Origin: Microvelia longipes
Lineage: Eukaryota > Arthropoda > Insecta > Hemiptera > Veliidae
Direction of reading: 5' to 3'
NCBI GenBank assembly: GCA_018340805.1
Contig: JACMZG010000008.1
Coordinates: forward strand, 30,861,764-30,925,763
Length of the DNA: 64,000 bases
The notes beneath the pieces are model-generated. The model was not told the DNA's origin. It was given only the letters and a program-made list of their open reading frames with translations, and searched no databases. Below, one piece after another: positions 12,251-23,025 of this stretch (its first letter is position 1; each line of letters begins with the position of its first letter). Position numbers and translations under genes: made by a program.

Positions 12251-14199
12251 TAAATGCGGAAAAGTAAAAACCCTATACTATATTGTAACGAAATTGTAAA
12301 TTTAATAGTAATTTTAGACTATAAGTAATACTTAATCATCATTTAATCATGGGAAATTCGCTTTCTAGAGAGATAATATCACAGAAATCCAATATGAGCC
12401 CGGTTATCCTTTTTTTCAGAAAAAAATCTGAAACCTAAACCAAAAATTCATTTCATCCTAAACATTACAAGAGCGCACTATCAGTTTGAAGAAAAAGCTT
12501 TGTCAAATGATAAGGATTGTAAAGAGAAAAACAATGATATGGAGTTGAATGAAATGCACTCTCGCTGTTGTACACAAAGAAATATTATTCTCGTCTTTTG
12601 TTCACTAATCCTTATAATTTTTTGTTATCGCAGTTTTTCGGGGTGTTGGATGAAAATATTCTTTTGTTTGGAATGGAAGAAGAAGAAGGAACTCCTACAA
12701 TAATAGGATTAAGGAAGTTTTTATTCGATGTGCAAGATTTTTGAGGAAGCAAAAAATGGTGAATATGAAGGCGGTTGAAGCAGGTGAGGTTGCGAAAGGT
12801 CGGGGGCGGAGCGAGATTTGGATAGTATTGAAAGAAGTAAGTGAGCAGGTGGCTTGGTAAGTATTTATAGTTTATCTAAGGTTTCCTTTACACCTGTAAC
12901 TAGGTTCCCACGACCTTGGTTCTTGGCTTCTATGTACCCCATCTGTCCTCCAATCACAGCTGGTTTTACTACTTCTAGGCCCTTCTTAGCCCTTTTAATA
13001 CATCTCGTACACATGTTAGTCTAACCCACTCTATCCACCTACAAAACTATTTCTTTTCCTTTTTCTGTTCACAAAAGTTTCTAGTTTAAAAGACAGATAA
13101 CATTATTTTGAACCACCCTCTATTTCACCCTTCTTTAGAAAAATAAGATAAAATCCCTCCGGTACTATAATTAGAACTGATAACGTTTTTAAAAAGAGAG
13201 AAAAAATATACAAAAAAAAGTTTAAAACGCAAGATAAAGCAAGAAAATTTTTATCCTTCTTAACTTGTTTAATTAATCGTTTTTCTACTTTTTTGTTCTG
13301 TCTCTTTTCATAAACAGGTTCATTCATCAACATCTCATCTGTAAAAAACAGCATCAGCTCTGGCGAGGAGAAATATCTCCCCTCTCCCTCACCAGATCTA
13401 ACTCAGCAAGTCAACGGAAAATTAATTGGATTCAATAGAACTTTTTATATAATATCAAAAAATAAAAGAATAACTGTTTAAATAAAAAAAGGTAACCTTG
13501 AAGCCAGATTAAATGAACTCTCGTTTAAGTTTTTTCCTAACAATATCAAACTAAATTAAACTCATTCATTATATTTTGTAAAAATACATTTTTATAAGAT
13601 CCGGGAGGAATGATATAGATTTGAAGCGACGGTTTGGATAAGAAACTTCAACATGATTCATGCTGAGACACGCACTTGTAAATTAATGCTGTCAGTTTAA
13701 GATATGCTTAAGGATGTCAAATTATTCTTCGCCTTACTAATGATTTTTGCTTGTTCCATAAATGAATCCTTACAGTATAAAACACATTTTTCCCCATGGC
13801 GACTGATACTTTTAACAAAATTTTAAATAATTTTAAAAACAAAAATGTATTTAACAAGGTTCAAAAGCCAATAAATCAACAGTTTATTGAAACAACTGTA
13901 AAACAAAACAACTCGAGTAACTTAAAACCCTAAGTAAAACTCTGAGAGGAAAATAATAGTAGACTAGATGAGGGACTTCTGTAAGTATCCAACTTGACAG
14001 AACAGATTTACTTGACTGATTAATGCAAATGTATAATAAAATACAAATATTAATATTATATACAAAATATAAATTATTGCATAATATAATGAGCTTATTC
14101 ATATTTCCATTTAGTGATGTGGGAACAGCTACAAGAATTAATTAAAATAACTATCTTAAGTAACAATGAAAATACAGAAAACAGAACGGGGCTTAAATA
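12251..14199. other. AT-rich DNA with no supportable gene
   Basis: Short frames occur at 12500-12703 (plus), 13103-13354 and 13884-14102 (minus) without any domain. A somewhat GC-richer stretch at 12755-12860 reads MKAVEAGEVAKGRGRSEIW for 31 codons but matches nothing I can name. The minus-strand frame at 13103-13354 has a Lys-rich start and one hydrophobic segment. Neither is annotated as a gene. Confidence 0.35.
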
Positions 14200-14746
14200 T
14201 GGAGATATTATTACTAGAGACCATATTCATTGGCGGACTAGAACAAATCGACCCGAAGGGGGTGTGATTGAAAAAAATGTGACTCATTAGCACATTTTTC
14301 AGGCCTGGCCCTAGGACTAAAAACAAAAATACAAAGAAATAAATAGTGCTTATTACATTTATTTTAAATTTTAGAAAATAAATGTGTGGGCCCAAAGCCA
14401 AGGAGGGTAAAGGGCCCAAATGGAGCAGCCCCTACGCCCCCTAGGCCAGTCCACGATTGCTTGAATTTTGAAAGATCGAAAAAGTAACCTGACCACTTTT
14501 GACTATTACCATAATCACATAAACAGAACAATGTTAACAGTAACATATTTGTATAGTAAAACGTTTAAAATACTTATAAAAACTCAAACAATGTGTGTGA
14601 AGCCGAAAAAAAATAATTTATGACAAACTTAACTTACTTTTGAAGAAGGTTTTAATGAGGTTACAAAGAGCTCCTGAGAGCCCTAAAATGATGTTTCAGG
14701 CCTTAAAATGTATAGGCTCTTTCCCTTCTAGTAATACATTTCTATG
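14200..14746 (-). mobile_element. Family B hAT-like MITE, copy 4, interrupted by an insertion
   Basis: The end at 14722-14746 (CTAGTAATACATTTCTATG) is the inverse of the family B left terminus. The other end is ATGGAGATATTATTACTAGAG at 14200-14219. Between them, in reverse order, lie the family blocks GTAACCTGACCACTTTTGACTAT (about 14485), AACAATGTGTGTGAAG (about 14587) and AATGAGGTTACAAAGAGCTC (about 14655). About 240 bp at 14221-14462 does not belong to the family and is best read as a nested insertion. No clean target duplication is left. Confidence 0.65.
14221..14462. mobile_element. Nested GC-rich insertion inside family B copy 4
   Basis: This block splits an otherwise colinear family B element. 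It holds the GC-rich motifs GGGCCCAAAGCCAAGGAGGG, GGAGCAGCCCCTACGCCCCC and CCTAGGCCAGTCCA, plus AAAAAAATGTGACTCATTAG next to CACATTTTTCAGGCCTGG. The latter resemble the termini of the giant palindrome at 58974-59662. It may be a deleted relative of that element or a GC-rich retroelement or hAT end. Exact borders are estimated by colinearity to within about 10 bp. Confidence 0.5.
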
Positions 14747-15897
14747 TGTTTAAGGATCAAATGTCACAATTGTTAGATCAAATATTATTCTAGGAATAAA
14801 TAGAAATTTTTTTTTTTACAGTAATGAATAGACTATATTAATTACAATACGATAATTTCACTAAAATAGCTATTATGTAAAACTCCTGATCCTGAAATGT
14901 AGCTAAAAAGTAGATAATTACCTCAATGATTAATAGAAAATTAATTTTGGGTGATTCCTGTAGGTACAGTGTATATCCTAGTGGTTGTTTTGAAATCTTT
15001 AATTATATTAATAATTGCTAAAATAAATTATTAAAGCTAAACATGGATTATACCGTTACCCTTTTCTATGGGTCTCAACAAATAAATGGATTCAGTTCAG
15101 CAGAGGCGACCTTATAAACTCGATGAAATTCTAAGTGAGCTAACCTTTAAAACAAGCTTGAATATTTTTCCGTGAAGAAAGTTTAAGAATCGAACAAACA
15201 AGATTATTTCAATTTAGCTTAAACCATTCGTAGAATGACAAGATTGTCATAAAATCAATGCCATAAAAAGAAGGGTTTGAAAAAGATTTTGCCTTGGATC
15301 TAGAATAGCCCTGTAGGGCTTATTGATCCTCACTTTACAGTCCTACACAGCCTTATAGTAACAGTAAGGGACAAGGAAGGTAACAAAATTACACGGGTCT
15401 AGTTTTGTATATGTTTGAACTAAATTCAATCCCGCTGTCGCTCTATTATACCTTCCAATTCTATTCAATGATGACAGAGAGCGTTCCTATCTAACTTTAT
15501 ATTCTTAGTAGATTTCTTTCGAAGCAAATATATACATTTTAAGGAGACTTGAGAATTTAAATTTACTTTCAACTCTCTGAAGAAAAAAAGCATTACAACG
15601 ATAAGAAGACGAGACAATTTATTAAAATTTGCATGTAATAAAAATATTGATTAAAATCAATAAAAAAAGTCTCCAGCTTATCACAAATTTCTTATAATAT
15701 ATCTACATTCCCAAGTGTCCTATCAACATATTGATTCAGTATTTAAAATATTCATACATCATTGCGTTTGTAAAATTCCCTTTTTTAAACAACCCGTATT
15801 GCCTTTAGGTGTGCTCATAACCGGCGGTTTGCCATGAGCGGTGGCCAAACTATAGAAAAAAAAACTTTTCTGTTTTTTCAAAAATTACCGTCACTGT
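14747..15897. other. AT-rich DNA with nothing recognisable
   Basis: No open frame over 60 codons, RNA motif or known repeat. A less AT-rich patch at 15805-15850 contains AACCGGCGGTTTGCCATGAG, of unknown meaning. Confidence 0.45.
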
Positions 15898-16630
15898 TAA
15901 AGTAATATATAAACCAAGTAGGGAACCTTCTAATCCGTGTAAAAAAAATCAAACATGTGTGATCAGCTGATAGCTGGCTCAAAAATATAAAAATAGTTAA
16001 CATTGGAATAACTGCGTATGAGCCCTCTAGGTTTTACCTTTTTGTGTTTAATTTTATTGGCAACACTGATAATTGAAGATGAATAAATTGTTACAATTAT
16101 TTAGTTAAAAATGATGTGATTTAGTTAAAACAGATGTTTTTTAAGGTTTTGAAAAATATACTGACGAAAGTTTATTGCCTTAAATATAACTAAAAATTAC
16201 AATTGCTATAATTATATCCAAAAACTTTAGGTTAATTTTTTTTACATTAACAATAAAAATGTATATTTGAAGGGAAAATACTCTTATCACTTGCAAATAT
16301 ATAAACACTCGAGTAGTGCACACAAAAGTTTGATTAGCCGCTCGTTTTATATAATTTAAATAAACCTAGTATTTAAAGAATCACTAAAACCTCTATTGGA
16401 AGAGACAAAATATATATTTTTTACACAAATGATAAACATTTTATAGTAAGAAGTAAACACAACTAATGTCGCAAGTACCGTAAATAGTGTGTTTACATTT
16501 ACAAGGATAAAACAAGATGACTGCGCCTAAAAGGAAAATCAGAGCCAGCTCCCTGGTGGACATAAAGTGAACTACATGCCATGTCTGACAGAAATCGCGT
16601 TTGTTTCCCTACTTGGTTTATATATTACTT
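15898..16630. mobile_element. Putative DNA element with about 25-bp terminal inverted repeats
   Basis: AGTAATATATAAACCAAGTAGGGAA (25 bp from 15898) is matched in inverted orientation at about 16605-16630 (TTCCCTACTTGGTTTATATATTACT). The span is about 733 bp. The sequence TTAA lies at or next to both outer ends but offset by one base, so a TTAA target duplication is only suggested. The interior has GATCAGCTGATAGCTGGCTC on the left and GAGCCAGCTCCCTGGTGG on the right, which pair partly. No transposase sequence is visible. It could be a MITE or a chance pair of repeats. Confidence 0.5.
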
Positions 16631-18274
16631 AAGTCATTGTAATGGATTGGCATAAATATGACCTCACACCATTAAGGCTTGCCTGCTTCTTTGTAAACCA
16701 TCTAGGGTTTAGGTGGCAACTAATCATAGTGCTCAAAGTATTGAATAGCTGGTGACTAGGTCCACTCCTAAAAACAATCATTTATAGCCATAGCAACACA
16801 GAAAGACTATTACGAAATGTTACCAGGTACTTCATAACTCAAATAGCGATTCATATAAACAATGAGCTTTAACTAACCAGCGAACTCAGGAACTCCGATG
16901 TGCAAACGATCGTAAACTGTCAGACGCCATTTCAACTACCATCACTCAAGCGGCTGATGATCAAAAACTCAACTTTTGTTTTTTATGAGAAAATATCAAC
17001 GGTCAAATAAAACATTATATTTTAGCAAAGTTTAATGATAAATAAATTCTTAAACTAAATAATTTAGAATTTAAGAAAATATCGTTACTCTTTTTATTCA
17101 AGTTATTTAAATTAAGTTATATCAAGAGCATAATAATGATGGAATTTAATTTACAGATTTCAAGAATCAAAAACTCAACATCTCACCACGGCATTGTAGT
17201 GGTATTACAGGTGAAAGCTGGCTCTGCGTAATAAAGTTTTAATTAGAGGAAAGACGTTATTGGTATTGATAATATTAATTTACACTATTCGGTTAATTAA
17301 TTAATTTTATTCACAAGGTATATATTCGATTCATAAAAGAATTAAACGTATTTTAAATGACGAATAACTAGGATATAAATCAGTTTTTAGAAATTTAAAT
17401 AATAGAGCAAATCAAACCTCAAAACAGCCGAAACAAGAGGAAAATAAAATTGAAAAATAACTGTTTCATCTAGGTGAACCAAACTATTATTTAAAACTAA
17501 CAAAACAGGAAGTTTTTTTCCACAGATAAGTTATTCGTTACAAAAAGCCAAGAATAAGATTTGTAAGTCAAATTATGAACTAATACATACTGATTGTCCA
17601 ACATAATGTTTAACCCATTCAAATATGTTAAAACTGGTTACTGTTATACATTAATGAAAAGAATCTATTACGTCTGCGAGAGCACCCATTGATTCTATAT
17701 ATCATTAATAGTTTATCATCAAAACAGTTTAAAATAGAACGAATATGCTTTTGAAGTTTTTATTTATAAAAAATTATAATTCTGAGTTAAGCAAATATCA
17801 TGTCTAACCACGATTTCGTCACGATGTATTACCGGCTTACATATATATTTAAAAAACATAAACCGTATTATTAGAAATATTGAAGTCTTAAAATTGTCCC
17901 GCATCTATAAAAAGGCTGTGTTATATGAATATGGCTACTCATTATAGCCATTAGTATAGATTATTACGTTTTTATTATGGCCATTAGTTTGGGTATTATT
18001 TTATCATGAGTAATAAGGTCTAAGTGATTGAGAGATGAGTAATGAAACTAAATATTTATTTATTTATTTATTTATTAATACATTAACTAATTATAATTAT
18101 TATAATAATTAATATAGATAACTAACTGTTGACTTAAGAAGTTACGTTTCCTTTGGGCTCATTGCCTCGGCGAATTATTGTGTATACGTGAATATTATAG
18201 GTGTCATTAGAACGATTAGTCAATAAAAAATCATATTTATCCCTTAATAAAATGCAAGATAGAAATGAAGAAGA
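16631..18274. other. AT-rich DNA; (TTTA)n tract at 18052-18078
   Basis: Nothing recognisable apart from about six TTTA units at 18052-18078 and short palindromic AT sequence after them. Confidence 0.45.
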
Positions 18275-18470
18275 TGAATGTAATATTTTCATCTTTTAGC
18301 ATAAACACAAGTCACACACAGACAGCATGATGAAAACCACCCAAAACGTCATAAAAATTTCCAAATCGGATAATTATGAAGAAACTTTTAACCGTTTACC
18401 CTAAAACGGTTTCGGATTTTTAGGGGGAACCCAACGCTTTGCACAATGAAAAGTAAAAATACATAAATTT
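18275..18470 (-). repeat. Family A 5'-terminal fragment
   Basis: In reverse orientation: ACACACAGACAGCATGATGAAAACCACCC, a degenerate GTCATAAAAATTTCC, GGATAATTATGAAG, then CCTAAAACGGTTTCGGATTTT and AATGAAAAGTAAAAATA. These are the family's 5'-terminal motifs. The rest of the element is missing. Confidence 0.65.
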
Positions 18471-19317
18471 ATAAAGACGTTTTCCACAATTTTTTATTGA
18501 AAATTACACTAATTTCTAAAAAAAATCACACATGAAATTCACTCTAAAAAATTTTAATTTTTAGCCTTTTCTAAATAACTAGTCATAAAAGTTTATGAAG
18601 TCTAAATATATTTATAGATTTCAAATTAAACTGAAATGCCTTCAAAAGAAACGTCTTACTATCAACTTTAAAAGTATTAGCAAAAGGAAATAATAAAAAG
18701 GCAAACATTTATAGGAAACCCTGGCCATCCTTTATGTTTTCCGTCTTTTTACAACCTACCCTTTGCTTCTTTTAACAAAAAAGGAAAAAGAAATATGAAG
18801 GCCATTGATGGATTATAATATTGAAAAAAGGACAAAAAGAAGCAACTACTATTCTAACAGCTTTATTTGTTATACTTAGTCAAGTTTATATGTCACTAGA
18901 TAACCATAAAGTAACAAATGTTGATACTTTTTAAATACAAGAAACTGTTTCACAAAAGAGCATATAAGTGGTTTTTACCTAATAATAACGCAGAAGTAAA
19001 TTTAAGTATTTTTAAATCATTTACAAAGATACAATTAAAAATATTTGTGTTTTGTTGAATTATAACATCACAACAAGGAAAAAGTAACACAATCCTTATA
19101 AAATATCCTTTAAAAAAAGGCACTAAAAAGAAAGGGAAGGATAGAGGCGGCATCCTTTGTATTTGAACATGAAGGGGCCCCATACAGTCCAGTGTCCTAC
19201 TTACATTGTATTTAGTAGTGTGTGCAATCCTTCTCATTTATAACCCCTACCTTGTAAAAAAAAGGCAATACCATATCACTGCCTTAAATTTTTCAAATTA
19301 GATATTATTAAAAAAAA
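18471..19317. other. AT-rich DNA with nothing recognisable
   Basis: The 95-codon minus-strand frame at 18950-19237 has no recognisable domain and its composition follows the AT-rich background. No repeat family was identified. Confidence 0.4.
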
Positions 19318-19700
19318 TTGGCGCGGTAGTCCGCATGCCGGGTGAATTTTCTTTGGAATGCGTGTTTCCGTGCTTAACAACCTATTTCTTGCTTATGGTT
19401 ACAGTTCGATCACTATTCGTAACCCATTTTGTCTGTATTATGTAAGGAAATGCGCGTAATTATTCATTTGGTTATACAAAACTATACCTTTAAAAATGGC
19501 AATGCGCACTATTATCTATACAGGTTTTAGTGCATTTCCTTTGAAAATACAGACAAAATGAGTTACGAGGAGTGCTTGATATTTGAGTAACTGCTTAAGT
19601 TATAAAACACACAGCGGAACCATAAGCAAGAAATGGGTTGTTAAGCATGAAAACACGCATTCCAAAGGAAATTCGTCCGGCATAAGGACTAACGTGCCAG
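19318..19700. mobile_element. Family C fold-back element, complete copy
   Basis: This 383-bp sequence is almost a full-length inverted repeat. The left arm TTGGCGCGGTAGTCCGCATG pairs with the complement of the right end GGACTAACGTGCCAG. Pairing continues through GGAATGCGTGTTTCC/AAACACGCATTCC, TTAACAACC/GGTTGTTAA, ATTTCTTGCTTATGG/CCATAAGCAAGAAAT and CATTTTGTCTGTATT/AATACAGACAAAATG, almost to the centre near 19510. Such structure is typical of fold-back MITEs. No target duplication is certain. Partial copies are at 50278 and 61780. Confidence 0.85.
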
Positions 19701-19754
19701 AATTATTTTGTGGTTACAAACTTATATAATGTAAAAAACGATAAATAATATTGT

Positions 19755-19822
19755 CCTTACCAGAATTCGAACCCAGGTCAGGGCTTTAATACTTTGAGCG
19801 TTTGTATCGACTGCGGACCATA
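19755..19822 (-). repeat. tRNA-derived SINE-like head
   Basis: Read on the minus strand it runs TGGTCCGCAGTCGATACAAA ... CCTGGGTTCGAATTCTGG. This gives a good B box (GGTTCGAATTC, 19763-19773) about 40 nt after a weak A-box-like TGGTCCGCAGTCG, which is tRNA spacing. The cloverleaf stems are not intact, so it is not a working tRNA. The sequence after the B box (TAAGGACAATATTATT) shows no tail I recognise. Confidence 0.5.
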
Positions 19823-20553
19823 TTCATGCCGCATACATGTCTAAAAACATCGTAAACGACTCCCCACTAGAAATATGCTGTTTACTGGCCGTATTTTTAG
19901 GTTTCCGGCAATTGACTATCGTTTTTCGTCATCTTAGGCACTTTAAGAGGTCGCACCAGCTTTAGACCAGTTTTAATCTATTCAGCACGAAAAAACATTG
20001 AAAACGACACCCTACTAAAAAATATTTTTTATTGACTATAATTTTGGTTGCTAGTAATTTACCATAGTTCTTCGAAAAGATTTTTTTTTTATTGATTTTT
20101 TTTTGCTAAGAAAATTTGCTAAAATTTAGTTATAAATCGAATCTTAATATAAAACCTTTCTAATATAAAAACCGAAAGACAATTATTATTTTCAGATTAA
20201 TTCTTACTTTTCTAAGTAGCAAGAAATTAGGTCTCTTTATGCACTAAGGATGTACATGAGACATTTTTCTTAAGCATATTATCATTTGATTCAGGCCGAA
20301 CTGACCAAGATTTGCATTCCGATGCGTGTAATTAAGAACACTAATTGTATATACCTCCTTTTAAGAAATGACAATAACAATTTACTGCCGAGGTGTATAG
20401 GAATTTATTATTTCCCAATTTGGTTCTGCGCCTCTACACAACGATTTTTCGCTCTTTATTAAATATTTTTGTCATCTTTTAAATTACTTTTTAAAATTTG
20501 TCAAGACTTAAATTTAATTAAATTATAGGAAATTAAATGTAGCTTCACAGTAG
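19823..20553. other. AT-rich DNA with nothing recognisable
   Basis: No gene or repeat family is supported. Confidence 0.45.
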
Positions 20554-20633
20554 TCTTATATAATATATTTAATCTCTTATATAATATATTAAATCTCTTA
20601 TATAATATATTTAATCTCTTATATAATATAGTT
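20554..20633. repeat. 21-bp tandem repeat, about 3.8 copies
   Basis: Units of TCTTATATAATATATTTAAT plus C begin at 20554, 20575, 20596 and 20617, nearly identical. The fourth is partial. Confidence 0.9.
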
Positions 20634-20939
20634 ATTCTCCAAAAGAGATTTAAGATATTTAAGGCTCACAGCTTTAAATCTATGGGTTGAATTTTAAAAT
20701 CGAGTCAAGAAAAAAATCTTTTCTGTACTGTATAATTACTTCAGATACGCCATAGGATTTATTCTTGGTTCTTTCAGCCCTTTATAGCTTAATGCTAAAG
20801 AGATTGAAATATATATTTTAGCTCTTTTTAGCATAATAACATTTGCGCCATAAAAAAGAGTTCATAGCATAAGTTACAAAATTTCTAGATCTGTTAATAG
20901 AACGGAAAAGCTACCAAAATGAGTGATATTCTTTTTATT

Positions 20940-21690
20940 TTTCCTCATTTATATAGAAAAAGTATTGAGTTTGCAAAAAAATCCGAAACCTAGATGTCAC
21001 CGGAATAATTAATAATAATGTCTTCATTGTTCTCATAACACATAGAAATTGACAAAAATAATAATAATACAGAATACAATACACATTTACAAAATAAAAA
21101 CATAAATTCATTAAAAATAGAAATAAAATTTTCTATTATATCCTAATTATCCGTTTCAGATGTTTTTAAGACCTCCTGAATGGTTTTTTCAAAGTTGTCT
21201 GACTGTATGTGTGTGTGTGTTATCATCGTAGCTCCCAGTGTATTCACACTAGTGTGTCTGTCTACTGCTGTAGTAGAGCTATTTAAAAAAATATGACGTC
21301 ATTATCCCGCAATAATGACTCGAAAAATCACAAAACGCGAAAAATTATACAATCGAATAAAGATTTTGCACCCATGTGCAAAATTATGTTTAAGACTAAT
21401 ATATATGCCAAGTTTCACTTCATTGTTAGCATTGTGTGCGTTTTTAAAAATTTGTAAAACATTAGAAAATAATTTAATTGAGTTGAAATTCGGTACAAGT
21501 GTAAAACATGAAGTAATAAATAAGCGTACAAAGTTTCGTTTTAATATAACAAGTCTATCTATGGTTATTGTTGGATCATGTGAAGCAGCATTGAGCGTGG
21601 TCAGTGCTCTATGGGCGATCGCTGAGAATGAAAAGGATGTATTCACTATCTGAGGACGAGTGAAGCGATTTTCAAAAATATATATTTTAA
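20940..21690 (+). repeat. Family A dispersed repeat, near full-length reference copy
   Basis: Order 5' to 3': TTTTTCCTCATTTATATAG, AAAAATCCGAAACCTAGATG, ATCCGTTTCAGATG, TTTTAAGACCTCCTGAATGG, a TGTGTGTGTGT run, CGTAGCTCCCAGTG, TGACGTCA at 21294-21301, TGCCAAGTTTCACTTCATTG, GTTTCGTTTTAATATAAC, TTGTTGGATCATG, GCATTGAGCGTGGTCAGTG, GAGGACGAGTGAAGCGATTT. The 3' terminal GATGAGG...GTACCCCGTACC part is missing. The 112- and 114-codon frames lying antisense to each other here (21302-21653) have no motif and do not stay open in the other copies, so I regard the element as non-coding. Confidence 0.8.
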
Positions 21691-22148
21691 AATAAAGAAA
21701 AGAGTATCCAGATGTGACTTTTGAAATAGTATTTTAAGACCTCTTTTGGCATTTTTTATTTCGCAAGTTAAATAAAGTGGTATTAAAAATTTCGAAATTT
21801 TAACATTATCACCTCTTAGCGAAAGTAAATATTCTCATTATTACCATATTGAAACTTGAAACTTAAGAACACTTTATTTTATAGCAGAGCAAAGCTTGTG
21901 TAAGGTGTTGACAATTCGTGGCTTTGAGGACATGAAGTGAGAAAATAAAGAATTTAATATTATTCCAGTACAGCATCTTACAGTATGTGTAAATGTAATA
22001 GTACTTGTTAAAAGCTTTAGATGTTTCTTTGCTGAGACCAAACAGTGTATAATATTGAAACACTATTTTAATAAACAAAATTTTAATAATTTAAGAGAAT
22101 TTTTAAAAACATTAAACACAAAGAAGAAGGAAAAATAAGGTTTATCAT
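21691..22148. other. AT-rich DNA with nothing recognisable
   Basis: No gene or repeat is supported. Frames at 21863-22078 and 22063-22257 on the minus strand have no domain; the second runs into family D. Confidence 0.45.
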
Positions 22149-22690
22149 TTAATACTACCGAGTTTTGCAAAACATGAATAGCTGACACAATATAATTGTG
22201 CAAGAGACACCTAGGAAATGCAATGCTACATCTGGGAACTGTTCCATCATTCGACATTCTTCATCATTGATGGCTCGACATAATGTCATGTCCCACTCTG
22301 TTTCGTTCCGTCTAACTCATCAGGGCGCCGACAGAGCCTGAACTCACTCTGAAATCAATTAATTCCGAAGAATATAATGTGAAGTATTTACCAGAGACGA
22401 GCGGTGCTCTCTTACCACCATTATGCATGACAATCATGAACATGATGAAAATTCATCATGAAATCAATGACATGCATGAAAATTATCATTTGATACTACC
22501 GAGTTTTGCACATGAATAGTTGACACAATATAATTGTGCGAGATAAGGCTCTGTCGGCGCCCTATGAGTTAGACGTAACGAAACCGAGTGGAACATGACA
22601 TTATGTCGAGCCATCAATGATGACGAATGATGGAACAGTTTCCAGATGTAGCATTGCATTTTGCTTGTTACATTTCCTAGGTGTAACTTA
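22149..22690. mobile_element. Family D fold-back element, copy 1
   Basis: A long inverted repeat of about 140 bp per arm. The left arm at about 22206-22345 contains ACACCTAGGAAATGCAATGC, GGAACTGTTCCATCATTCG, ATTGATGGCTCGACATAATG and CATCAGGGCGCCGACAGAGC. The right arm at about 22545-22685 contains the complements in reverse order, ending TTTCCTAGGTGTAAC. A direct repeat (TGATACTACCGAGTTTTGCA ... AATATAATTGTGCGAGA) lies before the left arm at 22149 and in the middle at about 22492, so part of the structure is duplicated. The centre has CATGAT-rich short repeats. It is non-coding; class unknown. Confidence 0.8.
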
Positions 22691-23025
22691 TAACTGGAGG
22701 ATAAGCAGGAAGGGGTATATTCCCCTTTTCCCTCAAATTTTTCATCAGAACAACCTCATCAGCGTCATTTTCTGATGAAACTTTGCTAACATTTTTAAGG
22801 AAAAATCTTTATACTAACGTAGGGGTCGACAAGATCAATTCTTTTGATGATTAATACAATTTAACATAGCTTTATAATGATGACCTTTGTGTCTTAAGTA
22901 AACAATTAGAAATATTGAATCCGTAAAAAAACAATAAAATTTATAATAATTCTTAATGGCTAGCTTTAAATTTAATAAGTTTATAAATTATTATAAAGAA
23001 ATATCATAAATAGCAAATTTAAATA
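22691..23025. other. AT-rich DNA with nothing recognisable
   Basis: No gene or repeat is supported. Confidence 0.45.

Noticed and set aside
12770..12865. Possible Tc1-like transposase N-terminus (MKAVEAGEVAKGRGRSEIW)
   Set aside because: The frame is 31 codons, no terminal inverted repeats or second motif accompany it, and the similarity is only to a general helix-turn-helix pattern.
13103..13354. 83-codon minus-strand frame with one hydrophobic segment
   Set aside because: Lys- and Phe-rich composition follows from AT-rich DNA; no family, no upstream signal, no conservation evidence.
21302..21653. Overlapping antisense frames of 112 and 114 codons
   Set aside because: They lie wholly inside a family A repeat and are not open in the other near-full-length copies, so they are chance openings.
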